64,000 nt of DNA from contig JANQPN010000075.1 of the NCBI GenBank assembly GCA_028289455.1, positions 1 through 64,000 of the forward strand. Reading direction: 5' to 3'. The notes below the pieces were generated by a model that searched no databases, had not been told where the DNA came from, and was given only the letters and a program-made list of their open reading frames with translations. Below are positions 52,792 to 61,203 of the stretch, in pieces. This DNA is from Wenzhouxiangellaceae bacterium. GTDB lineage: Bacteria > Pseudomonadota > Gammaproteobacteria > Xanthomonadales > Wenzhouxiangellaceae. Position 1 is the first letter of the stretch. Every line of letters starts with the position of its first letter. Both the position numbers and the translations under genes were made by a program.

Positions 52792-55155
52792 ATGCTGCGT
52801 GTATTTGTCTTGTTGCTGGCCGGTTTCGTATTGGTTGCTGAGCTGCCGGCAGCCACATTTACTGTGGAAAATCTATTTGATGATGTCGATGCGCCCGATG
52901 TATCACCAGGTGATGGGGTATGTGCTGATAATTTTGGTACTTGTACTTTCAGAGCGGCAATCATGGAAGCCAATGCTCTGGGCAGTGATGATGCGATTGA
53001 GTTTTCCGTGAGTGGAACGATAACGGTATCTGCAGCAGTGGGGCCATTTCCTGTTATTACCGATTTCATCATCATTGACGGTACTACAGCACCAGGCTTT
53101 AACTCAGCGGGTGAGACCCTGCTGGCTGCACCACCGGTGGTGCTGTTAAACGGTAATGCGCTAACCGGCAGCACGGCAGACGGATTGCGATTCAGTGGTG
53201 GCGGTGCAGCCTTCTCTGAAATTTACTCAATCGCAATTGTCAATTTCCCCGACAATGGAGTGGAAGTACTGACTGGCACAGATAGCCTGATTTTTCAGGG
53301 CAACAGCATCAGCGGTAATGCAGACGCGGGACTGTTTGCCATCAACTCCGATTTTCTGGTCATCGGTCAGATCTACGGCATTTTCACCAACGAGTTCATC
53401 GGCCTGGGTAACCTGATCAGTAGTAATGGCGCTGATGGACTGGTACTGAGCAACAGCGATAGTAACCAGGTATTCACTAACTTTATCGGCATTTTGGCCG
53501 ATGGTGCTACGGCCGCCAGTAACGGTGGGAACGGAATTACCCTGGTGGGTGATAACAATCTGATTGGTTTTGGCGATGATGATGAATCCGGCGGGAACAT
53601 CATTGCCAATAATTCGGGCACCGGCATTACCCTGATAGGAAGTGGCAATACCATTCAGAGCAACCGGATAGGTCTGGGAGCGGCTGACGGTTTCTTCGGT
53701 AATGCCGGTAACGGTATTTCATTGACGGGAACGAATAACCGCATTGGTGCCATGGGTAATAACCGCGGCAATGACATAGCCAATAATTCGCATGGCATCC
53801 TAGCCGGTGTAACCGGTGGCGCCTCGGCGCCGCAAACCATTATCGAAAACAACCGTGTGGGAATTTCCTTTGCCGAGCTGGGCAATGCATTGGATGGAAT
53901 TCGTATTGAGAATGGTGATGATGTGCAAATACTGAATAACTCAGTGGTCAATAATCGCAACGGTATCTGGGCCAACACCAGCAATAACATCATTCGTGGG
54001 AATACTGTTGGGGTGGTAGGAAGCAATCGGTTAGGCAACAGTGAGCATGGCATATTTTTATCGACCGATGCGATGGACAATCAGATTGGCGGGCCGAATG
54101 CCGAACATGCCAATGTGGTTGGTGATAATGGCGCGAATGTGGCGCCGTTTTTTCATGGTATCGAGGTTCGAGGATCCGGCCATGAGGTGACCGGCAATTT
54201 TATCGGTGTGACGCCATCGGGTCAGAATGTCGGTCAGCCTTCAATCGGCCTGGTTCTGGCCGCCGGGCTGACTGAAGTAACCGGCAATGTAATAGGTAAT
54301 AACGCTATCGGCATAAATGTGGGTGGTGCCAATCACACATTAAGTGAAAATTATATTGGCACAACCAGAAGCGGTGGCAATATAGGTAATTCCAGTGATG
54401 GAATTTTTCTGGCCGGCAACAACGCGGGGCTGAATGTATTCATCGGCATTAACAACATTATCGCCTACAACGGACGTTTCGGAATATTCGGTAATGCAGT
54501 ACCCGGGCAGGGTGGTATTTACAATATTATCGGAAATACCATAGTGCAGAATGATAATGCCGGTATGGCATTGCCTTTTACGGGAGATAACGGCCGTTAT
54601 TTTGTTCAGTTCAATCGCCTGGCGCTAAACGGCAACAACGGCATATTTGTTTTCGGCAGCGATTCCAGAACCACCATCAGTTCCAATACCATGCAGGGCA
54701 ATAACGGCATTGCCATTGATGTGAATGGTGGCGGCATGGACGCCAATGATCCCGGTGACGCCGACACCGGACCCAACCGGCTGATGAACTCACCGGAAAT
54801 TATTACGTCGGTATTCATGCCGGGCAGCCCGCCGATGCTCAGCGTGGATTTCAGAGTAGATGCAAGTTCTGCCAATGCGGCTTACCCGATAACCGTCCAG
54901 GCTTTCTGGACAGACCGGGAAGAACCTATGCAGGGGAGGTTTTTTATCACCTCGACCGAGTATCCAACAGCACAACTTATCCAGAATGTCGTATACACAC
55001 TGCCCAATGGTACGACAGGCGGGCGTTTTGCCATGACAGCCACTGATGATGACGGCAATACGTCGGAAATGTCGGCGGCGGTTGATTTTGGTGTTATCGA
55101 AACGTTGCTGAAGGATGGGTTTGAGACTTTCAGTTCGGGGTTCAGGCTTCGGTGA
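52792..55155 (+). CDS. Exported right-handed parallel beta-helix protein with CSLREA-like N-terminus
   Basis: A 787-residue secreted protein. After the signal peptide comes a CSLREA-like segment (DGVCADNFGTCTFRAAIMEA), then many PbH1-type turns rich in N and G (NNRNGIWANTSNNIIRGNTV). That fold serves as pectate-lyase-like or adhesive surface protein. The C-terminus ends with LLKDGFETFSSGFRLR; DGFE tails are common on secreted proteins of this lineage. No catalytic residues can be named. It follows the peroxidase terminator, so it is a separate unit. Confidence 0.8.
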   Translation: MLRVFVLLLAGFVLVAELPAATFTVENLFDDVDAPDVSPGDGVCADNFGTCTFRAAIMEANALGSDDAIEFSVSGTITVSAAVGPFPVITDFIIIDGTTAPGFNSAGETLLAAPPVVLLNGNALTGSTADGLRFSGGGAAFSEIYSIAIVNFPDNGVEVLTGTDSLIFQGNSISGNADAGLFAINSDFLVIGQIYGIFTNEFIGLGNLISSNGADGLVLSNSDSNQVFTNFIGILADGATAASNGGNGITLVGDNNLIGFGDDDESGGNIIANNSGTGITLIGSGNTIQSNRIGLGAADGFFGNAGNGISLTGTNNRIGAMGNNRGNDIANNSHGILAGVTGGASAPQTIIENNRVGISFAELGNALDGIRIENGDDVQILNNSVVNNRNGIWANTSNNIIRGNTVGVVGSNRLGNSEHGIFLSTDAMDNQIGGPNAEHANVVGDNGANVAPFFHGIEVRGSGHEVTGNFIGVTPSGQNVGQPSIGLVLAAGLTEVTGNVIGNNAIGINVGGANHTLSENYIGTTRSGGNIGNSSDGIFLAGNNAGLNVFIGINNIIAYNGRFGIFGNAVPGQGGIYNIIGNTIVQNDNAGMALPFTGDNGRYFVQFNRLALNGNNGIFVFGSDSRTTISSNTMQGNNGIAIDVNGGGMDANDPGDADTGPNRLMNSPEIITSVFMPGSPPMLSVDFRVDASSANAAYPITVQAFWTDREEPMQGRFFITSTEYPTAQLIQNVVYTLPNGTTGGRFAMTATDDDGNTSEMSAAVDFGVIETLLKDGFETFSSGFRLR

Positions 55156-55247
55156 GTATGCTAACTAAAATAAACAGATTCACAGCTTGGTATGGCCCGG
55201 ATGTTCATAGCAGATGATTGCATGCTAAGAATTGTTCAAGCAGGAAA

Positions 55248-55622
55248 TTATTCTTCTTTTTCAACTCGCTGAAATCGCATTTGTGAGCTCAAAAGTGTTT
55301 CCCTATCTTTCAGATATAGAACGAAAAAGACATCTGGTTCGTTTTCCTCTATAGCGAGTAGAAACTGGCCATTCGTGGTGTATGGGATGCCTTCATCCTC
55401 AAATTTATAAGACCCAATACCCATATATAAGTGTGAGTCATCAATTCGCAGCTTGATTTTGGTTTGTTCGAATTTTTGCAGGGCCTTTTGTTTGAGTTCA
55501 GGGCTGACACTGTCAAAATCTGTTGATAAAACCTGCACGAAAGTGCCGGTAAAATCGTTGGCAAGAGCTGTCGAGCAGCAGAAAAGTAAAATAACTGTCA
55601 GTAATTGATAAAACTTTTTCAT
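55248..55622 (-). CDS. Exported protein of unknown function
   Basis: A 124-residue protein with a signal peptide (YQLLTVILLFCCSTALA). The mature part is mostly beta-type with a helical stretch (ELKQKALQKFEQTKIKLRI). No family is recognised. It is the last of three small leftward genes here and starts 31 bases after the acetyltransferase stop. Confidence 0.55.
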   Translation of the reverse strand: MKKFYQLLTVILLFCCSTALANDFTGTFVQVLSTDFDSVSPELKQKALQKFEQTKIKLRIDDSHLYMGIGSYKFEDEGIPYTTNGQFLLAIEENEPDVFFVLYLKDRETLLSSQMRFQRVEKEE

Positions 55623-55653
55623 GTGTCTGCGTGATTTGTATTGGTGAAATTGT

Positions 55654-56175
55654 TTACGCTACACGGCTGAAGATCAGATCGCGTTGCCGATCTGCACCCA
55701 AATAAAAGCAGTGATCACCAACCTCTTTAAATCCCCATTTTTTATAAAAAGTGATAGCGCGTGGATTCAGTTCCCAAACGCCCAGCCATATAATATCGGC
55801 TGCCAGTGAATCAGTACACCGAAGAATTTTGTTCATCAAGCTCTGAGCAATTTTTTTACCGTGCCATTCAGCGTCAACATAAAACCGACGTATTTCGATA
55901 GGTCTTGTTGCTTGGATGCATTCAGGTGACTTGTCCTTATGAAGTTGTGCGTAGGCGATTAGCTCGCTTTTGTTTTCAACGACCAGAGTGATGATGTTAG
56001 GGCTGGAAATCTCGTTAAATTGTATTTTCTCTGAATAGGAATTAGAACAATGATCCTGCATGTTCTCTTCTGAGTTCACTCTGGCAAAAGTTGTGCGAAA
56101 GGTCCGCTCAGCAAGTTTAGATAGCTGATTCGCATCACTTTTGACAGCATTTCGAATACAGTATTGAGTGCTCAT
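55654..56175 (-). CDS. GNAT-family N-acetyltransferase
   Basis: A 173-residue acetyl-CoA-dependent transferase. The acetyl-CoA-binding motif is RRFYVDAEWHGKKIAQSLM, and motif B is LGVWELNPRAITFYKKWGF. The acceptor is unknown. It is probably co-transcribed with the exported protein upstream (five-base gap) and the one downstream. Confidence 0.82.
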   Translation of the reverse strand: MSTQYCIRNAVKSDANQLSKLAERTFRTTFARVNSEENMQDHCSNSYSEKIQFNEISSPNIITLVVENKSELIAYAQLHKDKSPECIQATRPIEIRRFYVDAEWHGKKIAQSLMNKILRCTDSLAADIIWLGVWELNPRAITFYKKWGFKEVGDHCFYLGADRQRDLIFSRVA

Positions 56176-56180
56176 GAAAA

Positions 56181-56594
56181 TTAATTGGGTCTTTCTTCAA
56201 TGACAAATGAACACCAATCATTGGGTTTCTCCCATCTGGGTTCCAATTGATAAATTTTTCCGCCTTCTAATGAACTAGTAATAGAAAAAACCTGTGTGCC
56301 ATCTATGCCTTTGCCATAACCACTCAACGTGCACTTAAAGTCCAGTCGAAACTGGTCAGCATAGAAGAAATACATTTCTTCTCGTGCTTTTATGTGTTGA
56401 TACGCTGCATCAGAATTTAGTAATTCGATCTTGATTGTGGGGAGATCTTCATTCTGTTCACAGCATAGGCAATGCTGAGTTATTTCCTCAAGAAATTGTA
56501 AGCGAGCAATATTTTGCGCCCTAATTTTTTGATCAGATGCGTTGACCAGGAGTGGCAAAGTCGATAAGAGTAGAAAAAATCGAAGCTTTGACAT
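56181..56594 (-). CDS. Exported cysteine-containing protein of unknown function
   Basis: A 137-residue protein with a signal peptide ending near LLVNAS. Three cysteines lie close together (HCLCCEQNED), with others in FKCTL and DWCSF, so disulfides or metal binding are possible. No family is recognised. It opens the small leftward group that includes an acetyltransferase. Confidence 0.55.
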   Translation of the reverse strand: MSKLRFFLLLSTLPLLVNASDQKIRAQNIARLQFLEEITQHCLCCEQNEDLPTIKIELLNSDAAYQHIKAREEMYFFYADQFRLDFKCTLSGYGKGIDGTQVFSITSSLEGGKIYQLEPRWEKPNDWCSFVIEERPN

Positions 56595-56638
56595 AATTTT
56601 CTATGTCTTAAAGATCACCTGTTCAGATCTGCAAGCGC

Positions 56639-57061
56639 CTAACTGTCCGGTATTGTTGCAGCAACCGCTTTAGCCGAATCAAAAATTTCAATCAGCTCGA
56701 TAATCTTGCCATCAACAAACCGCCACAGATGTGAAACATCGGTATCGGCCACTTTGCCGGTGGTGCGAAAACTCCAGGCACAGCGCCCGAACATCGCAAT
56801 ACGGTCACCCTGTTCAACGAAAACATCCGGTGACCAGTACACCATTTCCCAGTCCTTAAGGACTGCCAACAGGTAATCAACGGCTTCGGTTTTGGAGAAG
56901 CGGTCCCTGGCAAACTCCAGTCCGGGGCTTTGTTCGCCTACCGAATGAATGTGAACCTGATCTCCCATCAGTTCGAGCCAGGTGTCCTTGCTATGTCCTT
57001 TACTGTCGTGCCATGCCTGATAAGCGGCTTTCAGTGCCTGTAGATTTTTTGACTCAGACAT
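56639..57061 (-). CDS. SnoaL-like/NTF2-fold protein
   Basis: About 140 residues of the SnoaL-like (nuclear transport factor 2) fold: LKAAYQAWHDSKGHSKDTWL at the start, then HSVGEQSPGLEFARDRF and WRFVDGKIIELIEIFD at the end, typical of steroid-isomerase-like proteins of unknown substrate. The ATG at 57061 is chosen because GAGGAG precedes it; the upstream ATG at 57073 lies against that site. Confidence 0.75.
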   Translation of the reverse strand: MSESKNLQALKAAYQAWHDSKGHSKDTWLELMGDQVHIHSVGEQSPGLEFARDRFSKTEAVDYLLAVLKDWEMVYWSPDVFVEQGDRIAMFGRCAWSFRTTGKVADTDVSHLWRFVDGKIIELIEIFDSAKAVAATIPDS

Positions 57062-57186
57062 AATGCTCCTCATTTATTGTCAGTGCGAATGGCTTCTTGC
57101 CGTGGTGGTTCCCGGGATTCCATGACGCCGGTATAGATTCTGAGCGAGTTCGCAATCTGCAGACCGCTTTAAAATTGGGTACATAC

Positions 57187-57552
57187 CTATATAGGCGTTC
57201 CCTGATGAAAGCGTATTTGCCACCCTTTTGGGGTATCAACCCAAAGCGAAGATCGCAGTGTTTGTCTATAGAGCTTACCAGAATTGTCCGACAGTGAGCT
57301 TCGATAGGTCAGCAGCAAGACGCCATCCGAAATGGTTGAAAGGGCATAGCTATCGGCCAGCACGGAAGACATTTCATTCTCCCCCAACATCATTTCAATA
57401 ATCTGTTTCTTATCGTACTGACGGCCGGAACGGCCTATTTCCATAAAGTCCGGGTGTAGCAGCTGCTCCAGTTTCTCACGACTGCTGCGGATAGCAGGCT
57501 GGTGCAGTGATTGTTCCAACTCGCGAATAGTTTTTATCAGGTTCAATGGCAT
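57187..57552 (-). CDS. DUF4440 (NTF2-like) protein
   Basis: A 121-residue NTF2-fold protein: LLHPDFMEIGRSGRQYDKKQ in the first half and SLWVDTPKGWQIRFHQGTPI at the end are typical of DUF4440. Such proteins have roles from isomerase-like to unknown. It is followed to the left by another NTF2-fold gene, so a local duplication is possible, but the two share only the fold. Confidence 0.75.
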   Translation of the reverse strand: MPLNLIKTIRELEQSLHQPAIRSSREKLEQLLHPDFMEIGRSGRQYDKKQIIEMMLGENEMSSVLADSYALSTISDGVLLLTYRSSLSDNSGKLYRQTLRSSLWVDTPKGWQIRFHQGTPI

Positions 57553-57649
57553 GCCCGCACTTTGGGTTATGTCGTTTTTGATCTTTCAAGTATTACACAT
57601 TAGGGCTAAGTGACATTAAGCAATTCTGCTGGATTGACAAATGCACTTA

Positions 57650-57691
57650 TTTATATAACCATAATGTTATGGAACAATTTGGTTATATAAA
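57650..57691. promoter_or_regulatory. Inverted repeats over the ArsR start codon
   Basis: TTTATATAACC (57650-57660) and GGTTATATAAA (57681-57691) form a perfect 11-bp inverted repeat around the ArsR start codon (57669). A second inverted repeat, CCATAA-TG-TTATGG (57659-57672), lies inside. TTGACA is at 57634-57639. Winged-helix ArsR proteins bind such symmetric A+T-rich sites, so this is a likely self-regulation operator. Confidence 0.6.
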
Positions 57692-58022
57692 ATCACAGCC
57701 AAATCTTGATGCTATCTTTTCCGCGCTTGCGGACCCGACCAGGCGCGCCATCCTCTCCCGTCTGGCTGATGGTCAGGCGTCGGTTAACGAGATTGCCGAG
57801 CCGTTTGCCATGAGTCAGCCGGCTATTTCCAGGCACTTGAAGGTACTGGAAAGGGCAGGGCTTGTTGAGAGGGAAGTAGATGAGCAAAGGCGGCCTGCCA
57901 GGCTGAAAGCCGAAAAAATGGCAGCCGCAGTGGAATGGCTTGCGGAGTTCAGGGCGTTCTGGGAAACAAGTTTTGATCAGCTGGATGAGCTGCTGATCAG
58001 TATGCAGAAACATAAACAATAG
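57669..58022 (+). CDS. ArsR-family transcriptional regulator
   Basis: A 117-residue winged-helix repressor. FSALADPTRRAILSRLADG and MSQPAISRHLKVLERAGLVE are the signature. No metal-binding Cys pair is seen, so it is of the non-metal type that pairs with AHSA1 proteins. It is followed by one after an 11-base gap. Confidence 0.88.
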   Translation: MEQFGYIKSQPNLDAIFSALADPTRRAILSRLADGQASVNEIAEPFAMSQPAISRHLKVLERAGLVEREVDEQRRPARLKAEKMAAAVEWLAEFRAFWETSFDQLDELLISMQKHKQ

Positions 58023-58033
58023 GAAAAATAAAA

Positions 58034-58528
58034 ATGACGGATTTACCTGAATATGTACTGGAGCGGGTTTTTGACGCGCCGCGCGAGATGGTCTGGCGTG
58101 CCTGGACTGATCCCGATCTGCTGCATCGCTGGTATGGCCCGGGGGTGGAAACCGTGATTCACCGGTTTGATCTGAAGTCTGGGGGAGCGTGGTTGAACGA
58201 GATGAAATGGGGAGGTAATTCCAATTTCAGCAAAATGTCGTTTCAGGAAGTCGTGGAACAGGAAAAACTGGTCTGGCATCACGCCTCAACCGATGGTGAC
58301 TGGAATACCATTAAAAACCCGATGATGCCGGACTGGCCCCAGGTTTTGCTGACAACAGTCACTTTTACTGATCAGGGTGATAAGACCATTGTGCGTCTCA
58401 CGCAGGTTCCGCTGGATGCCAGTGAAGCCGAGATTGCCTGCTTTGCAGAAACCATGGCCGGCATGGATAAAGGCTGGGGCAGTGGTTACGCCGTTCTGGA
58501 TGAAATCTTTGCGGAACTGCAATCGTAA
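58034..58528 (+). CDS. SRPBCC (AHSA1-like) protein
   Basis: A 164-residue START-like lipid/ligand-binding protein: VLERVFDAPREMVWRAWTDP opens the fold, GGAWLNEMKWGG continues and MDKGWGSGYAVLDEIFAEL ends it. Pairs with ArsR-type regulators are common. The ligand is unknown; a role in chaperone contact or in response to organic compounds is possible. Confidence 0.85.
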   Translation: MTDLPEYVLERVFDAPREMVWRAWTDPDLLHRWYGPGVETVIHRFDLKSGGAWLNEMKWGGNSNFSKMSFQEVVEQEKLVWHHASTDGDWNTIKNPMMPDWPQVLLTTVTFTDQGDKTIVRLTQVPLDASEAEIACFAETMAGMDKGWGSGYAVLDEIFAELQS

Positions 58529-58569
58529 TAAAGCCGCTTGATAGTCAGCCCGGCATTGGGTCGCTAATT

Positions 58570-58586
58570 GGCAGGTAAAACCTGCC
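58570..58586. terminator. Bidirectional terminator-like hairpin
   Basis: GGCAGGT (58570-58576) pairs with ACCTGCC (58580-58586) around AAA, between convergent genes. It is short but has no competing structure nearby. Confidence 0.6.
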
Positions 58587-58594
58587 TGTTGGAA

Positions 58595-59770
58595 TTAGCT
58601 GTGTGCAGCATCGGTAATTAGACTATTGCCGTGGCTACCGGTTTCGTGCATTAAGGTTCCCTGGTTGCTTTCCAGGGTGCTGATGGTCTGGATATCAAAA
58701 TAGCGGAACCGCTCATAAAAGTCCTTCAAATCAAGCATTGCGGTGCATGCGGCTGCGCCACGAAAAGCCAGGCGTTTATCTCGCAGCCGGCGGACCAGCG
58801 CGAGTGCCGCCAGTGTAGGGACATAGGGGCCTTTGCCGGCACAGGCAGATAGTGTCCATTGTGCCTGTACCTGACGGTTATGCTGATCGGAGCCGGTAAC
58901 CTGTACCAGCATGCCGCCCCTGTCGGTCCCAAAGGGCAGGAACAATGAGGCAATAAACCGCATGGGTCTGGCCCAGGGGCGCAACGATTTAACTAATCTC
59001 CAGCGAACCAGCTGGCTGCACCACTGCAGGCCACGGTGAAGTATTCGCAATTCCAGTCCTGCATAAAACTCTGCTGCGGTTTGCGGATGGAAACGCTCAA
59101 CCAGCAAATCCAGATCTGGTGTATCACACAGCGAAAGCAGGCGATTTCCCAGGTCGGGGAAATGCTGAGTATGGGTTAATCCCCAGCCGGGCGCATGCTG
59201 CCATTGGCCGTGACGGAAGATGCACACCGGTTTGCCGGCATACGATAAAATCGCCTGCATCACTGCTAATCCCCGAGGGGCACGATTACCGGGGCTGATG
59301 GCAACTTTGATGGTATTGATACTGCGCCAGTTTTCTGTCAGCTCATCGACCACCGCATGAGACAAAGCCGGTGTGGAACTGGCGCCGGATATTACAGCCA
59401 CTTGCTGCTCCACTGCCTGCTGGTTGAATTGCCGGATAGCATGAACGAAGTCACGCCCATCAGCTAAATCAATGTAATGACAGCCGCTTTCGATGGCTGC
59501 CTGAACCACTTGGGTATGGCTATGCTGAAACGGACCGGCTGCATCAATGATGACATCACAACCCAGCTGTCGCAGTTGTTCAGCGGTGAGTTTGTTTCGA
59601 TCCAGCTGGCACAACCGGCCGGTGCCGTTCAGCTTTTCCTGCAGCGAGATCAGGCTGGTCATGGTTCTGCCTGCCAGCTGTAAATTGACCCCGGGTTCAA
59701 CGGCCAGCTGTTCCGCCAGGCGTTGGCCGAAAACACCTGTTGCGCCGATTAACAGAACGGTTATCGTCAT
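58595..59770 (-). CDS. Saccharopine dehydrogenase-like NAD(P)-binding protein
   Basis: About 391 residues. A Rossmann start (LLIGATGVFGQRLAEQLA) and VIIDAAGPFQHSHTQVVQAA match the saccharopine-dehydrogenase/trans-acting enoyl reductase group. The gene begins seven bases after the DUF4166 gene stop; these two are often found paired or fused. The start at 59812 would overlap DUF4166 and is rejected. Substrate unknown. Confidence 0.8.
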   Translation of the reverse strand: MTITVLLIGATGVFGQRLAEQLAVEPGVNLQLAGRTMTSLISLQEKLNGTGRLCQLDRNKLTAEQLRQLGCDVIIDAAGPFQHSHTQVVQAAIESGCHYIDLADGRDFVHAIRQFNQQAVEQQVAVISGASSTPALSHAVVDELTENWRSINTIKVAISPGNRAPRGLAVMQAILSYAGKPVCIFRHGQWQHAPGWGLTHTQHFPDLGNRLLSLCDTPDLDLLVERFHPQTAAEFYAGLELRILHRGLQWCSQLVRWRLVKSLRPWARPMRFIASLFLPFGTDRGGMLVQVTGSDQHNRQVQAQWTLSACAGKGPYVPTLAALALVRRLRDKRLAFRGAAACTAMLDLKDFYERFRYFDIQTISTLESNQGTLMHETGSHGNSLITDAAHS

Positions 59771-59777
59771 GCTGTTA

Positions 59778-60476
59778 TCACCTATGCCCGTTTTCAGGAA
59801 GCAGATCAGCAAACCTGGCTTCCTGATAAATCAGCTCGCCCAGCCAGGGGTGTTCCACCTGCAGTACAAACAAAAACTGCCCAGCGTCACGGTCAAGGTG
59901 GCTGACCAGTACTTTGCCCGGGCTTAACCAGCGTGGCAGGCGTAGCCGGCGCTTGCCCAGCTGAATAAAGTAATGATCGCTGTGAAAGCGGATACCATCG
60001 ACTGAGCAGTGTACTTTCAATGCCATGCCGATTCCGTAACCGATATATTCCTCCAGTCCGGTAGCTCCCTGAAATCGTTTGATGCTGTGAATGACTTGTG
60101 GAAACTGATGCGTGCGTGCATAAACGCGTGTCCATATCTGACCGCCACTGATCGGGTCTTCGGTGACGGTAACGGTTGCTGCTGTGCCGGTGCTCAGCGC
60201 ATAGGGCAGCGGGCCGCCGATCAGTCGCGTGATCCAGGCCAGGAACTTTCCGGCAGTGGAGGTGCGTACAGTGGTTGTAATGCCGGTGTAGACAGCGGTA
60301 TCTCCGGCATCGAGCCGCTTGGAAAAACGCCGTTGCACGGCTGCCGGAAGTTGCTCCCATTGACGGTTGTTGACCAACTGCCGAAATCGCAGGTCGAGCA
60401 GGTTGTCCCTGTTTTTCAATGAATTCGGTGTAAGCGATCTGCTGCCTGTTTGCGGTGATTGGAGGGTATTGTTCAT
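59778..60476 (-). CDS. DUF4166 domain protein
   Basis: A 232-residue soluble protein. It has the DUF4166 features LPAAVQRRFSKRLDAGD, GPLPYALSTGTAATVTVTED and EEYIGYGIGMALKVH. The function is unknown but this domain is often linked to saccharopine-dehydrogenase-like proteins, as here. Upstream by 59 bases lies a GbsR regulator transcribed the same way, so all three may form one operon. Confidence 0.78.
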   Translation of the reverse strand: MNNTLQSPQTGSRSLTPNSLKNRDNLLDLRFRQLVNNRQWEQLPAAVQRRFSKRLDAGDTAVYTGITTTVRTSTAGKFLAWITRLIGGPLPYALSTGTAATVTVTEDPISGGQIWTRVYARTHQFPQVIHSIKRFQGATGLEEYIGYGIGMALKVHCSVDGIRFHSDHYFIQLGKRRLRLPRWLSPGKVLVSHLDRDAGQFLFVLQVEHPWLGELIYQEARFADLLPENGHR

Positions 60477-60535
60477 GGCAGAGCTCCTTACTTTGATCAG
60501 CCGGTATATCAGATGGCCGGCTGGTTGGTTATCCT

Positions 60536-61120
60536 TCAGTCATTGGCAGAGGTGTTGCTGTTTGATGATGCCGCCGGTGACAGCAACTGTGTCACTTTGG
60601 TGCCCATTTTGATCAATAACATCAACTGCTTGGGTGGCAGGTTCAGCATTTGCTCATGCCACAAACTGGTCAGCTGAATAAATTCCAGCATCTGTTGAAT
60701 GCGCTGCAGAGCAACCGGATCCACTGATTGATCATCTGCAGCCATTTGTACACAGGATTTGAGTACTTCCTCAGCCGGATCAATCTCACGATTTTTCCGG
60801 CCCCTGGCAATGCGTCTGACGATTTCCCAAATATCGGTTTCAGCGGCAAAATGGTCACGGCGGTCACCTTTCACCGGTACCCGGTGAATAAGCTGCCAGC
60901 TGAGCAATTCCTTAATGGAGTTGGAAACGTTGGAACGGGCCAGATTCAGCTTTTCGGCAATGTCTTCGGCCGTCAACGGGCTATCAGTAACGTACAGCAG
61001 AGCATGAATTTGTGCGACTGAGCGGTTTACGCCCCACTGCCCACCCATATCGCCCCAATGCAAAATGAAAGACTCAATGGCTTGCGGCAAGTTTTCTTTA
61101 TTGTTTGTTATTTCTGTCAT
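60536..61120 (-). CDS. GbsR/MarR-type transcriptional regulator
   Basis: About 194 residues from the chosen ATG. Family features are FILHWGDMGGQWGVNRSVAQ and the winged helix with LTAEDIAEKLNLARSNVSNS, then IHRVPVKGDRRDHFAAETDI. GbsR regulates choline/glycine betaine genes in some bacteria; here its targets are probably the DUF4166 and saccharopine-dehydrogenase-like genes. Two longer starts (61144, 61165) are possible. A promoter and palindrome overlap the chosen start. Confidence 0.82.
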   Translation of the reverse strand: MTEITNNKENLPQAIESFILHWGDMGGQWGVNRSVAQIHALLYVTDSPLTAEDIAEKLNLARSNVSNSIKELLSWQLIHRVPVKGDRRDHFAAETDIWEIVRRIARGRKNREIDPAEEVLKSCVQMAADDQSVDPVALQRIQQMLEFIQLTSLWHEQMLNLPPKQLMLLIKMGTKVTQLLSPAASSNSNTSAND

Positions 61121-61155
61121 AACAGAAATATAAGAAATTTTCATGGAAATTGCAA
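61109..61155 (-). promoter_or_regulatory. Promoter and palindromic operator at the GbsR start
   Basis: On the minus strand, TTGCAA (61150-61155) and TATATT (61127-61132) are 17 bases apart and form a plausible promoter. TATTTCTGT (61109-61117) and ACAGAAATA (61122-61130) are a perfect 9-bp inverted repeat overlapping the -10 and the ATG at 61120. The expected RNA start is at the ATG itself, so the transcript would be leaderless and self-repressed. Confidence 0.6.
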
Positions 61156-61203
61156 GCCTATGCACTGAGATATCAACAAATCAGTTTGAGAAAGGGGAGA
61201 GGG

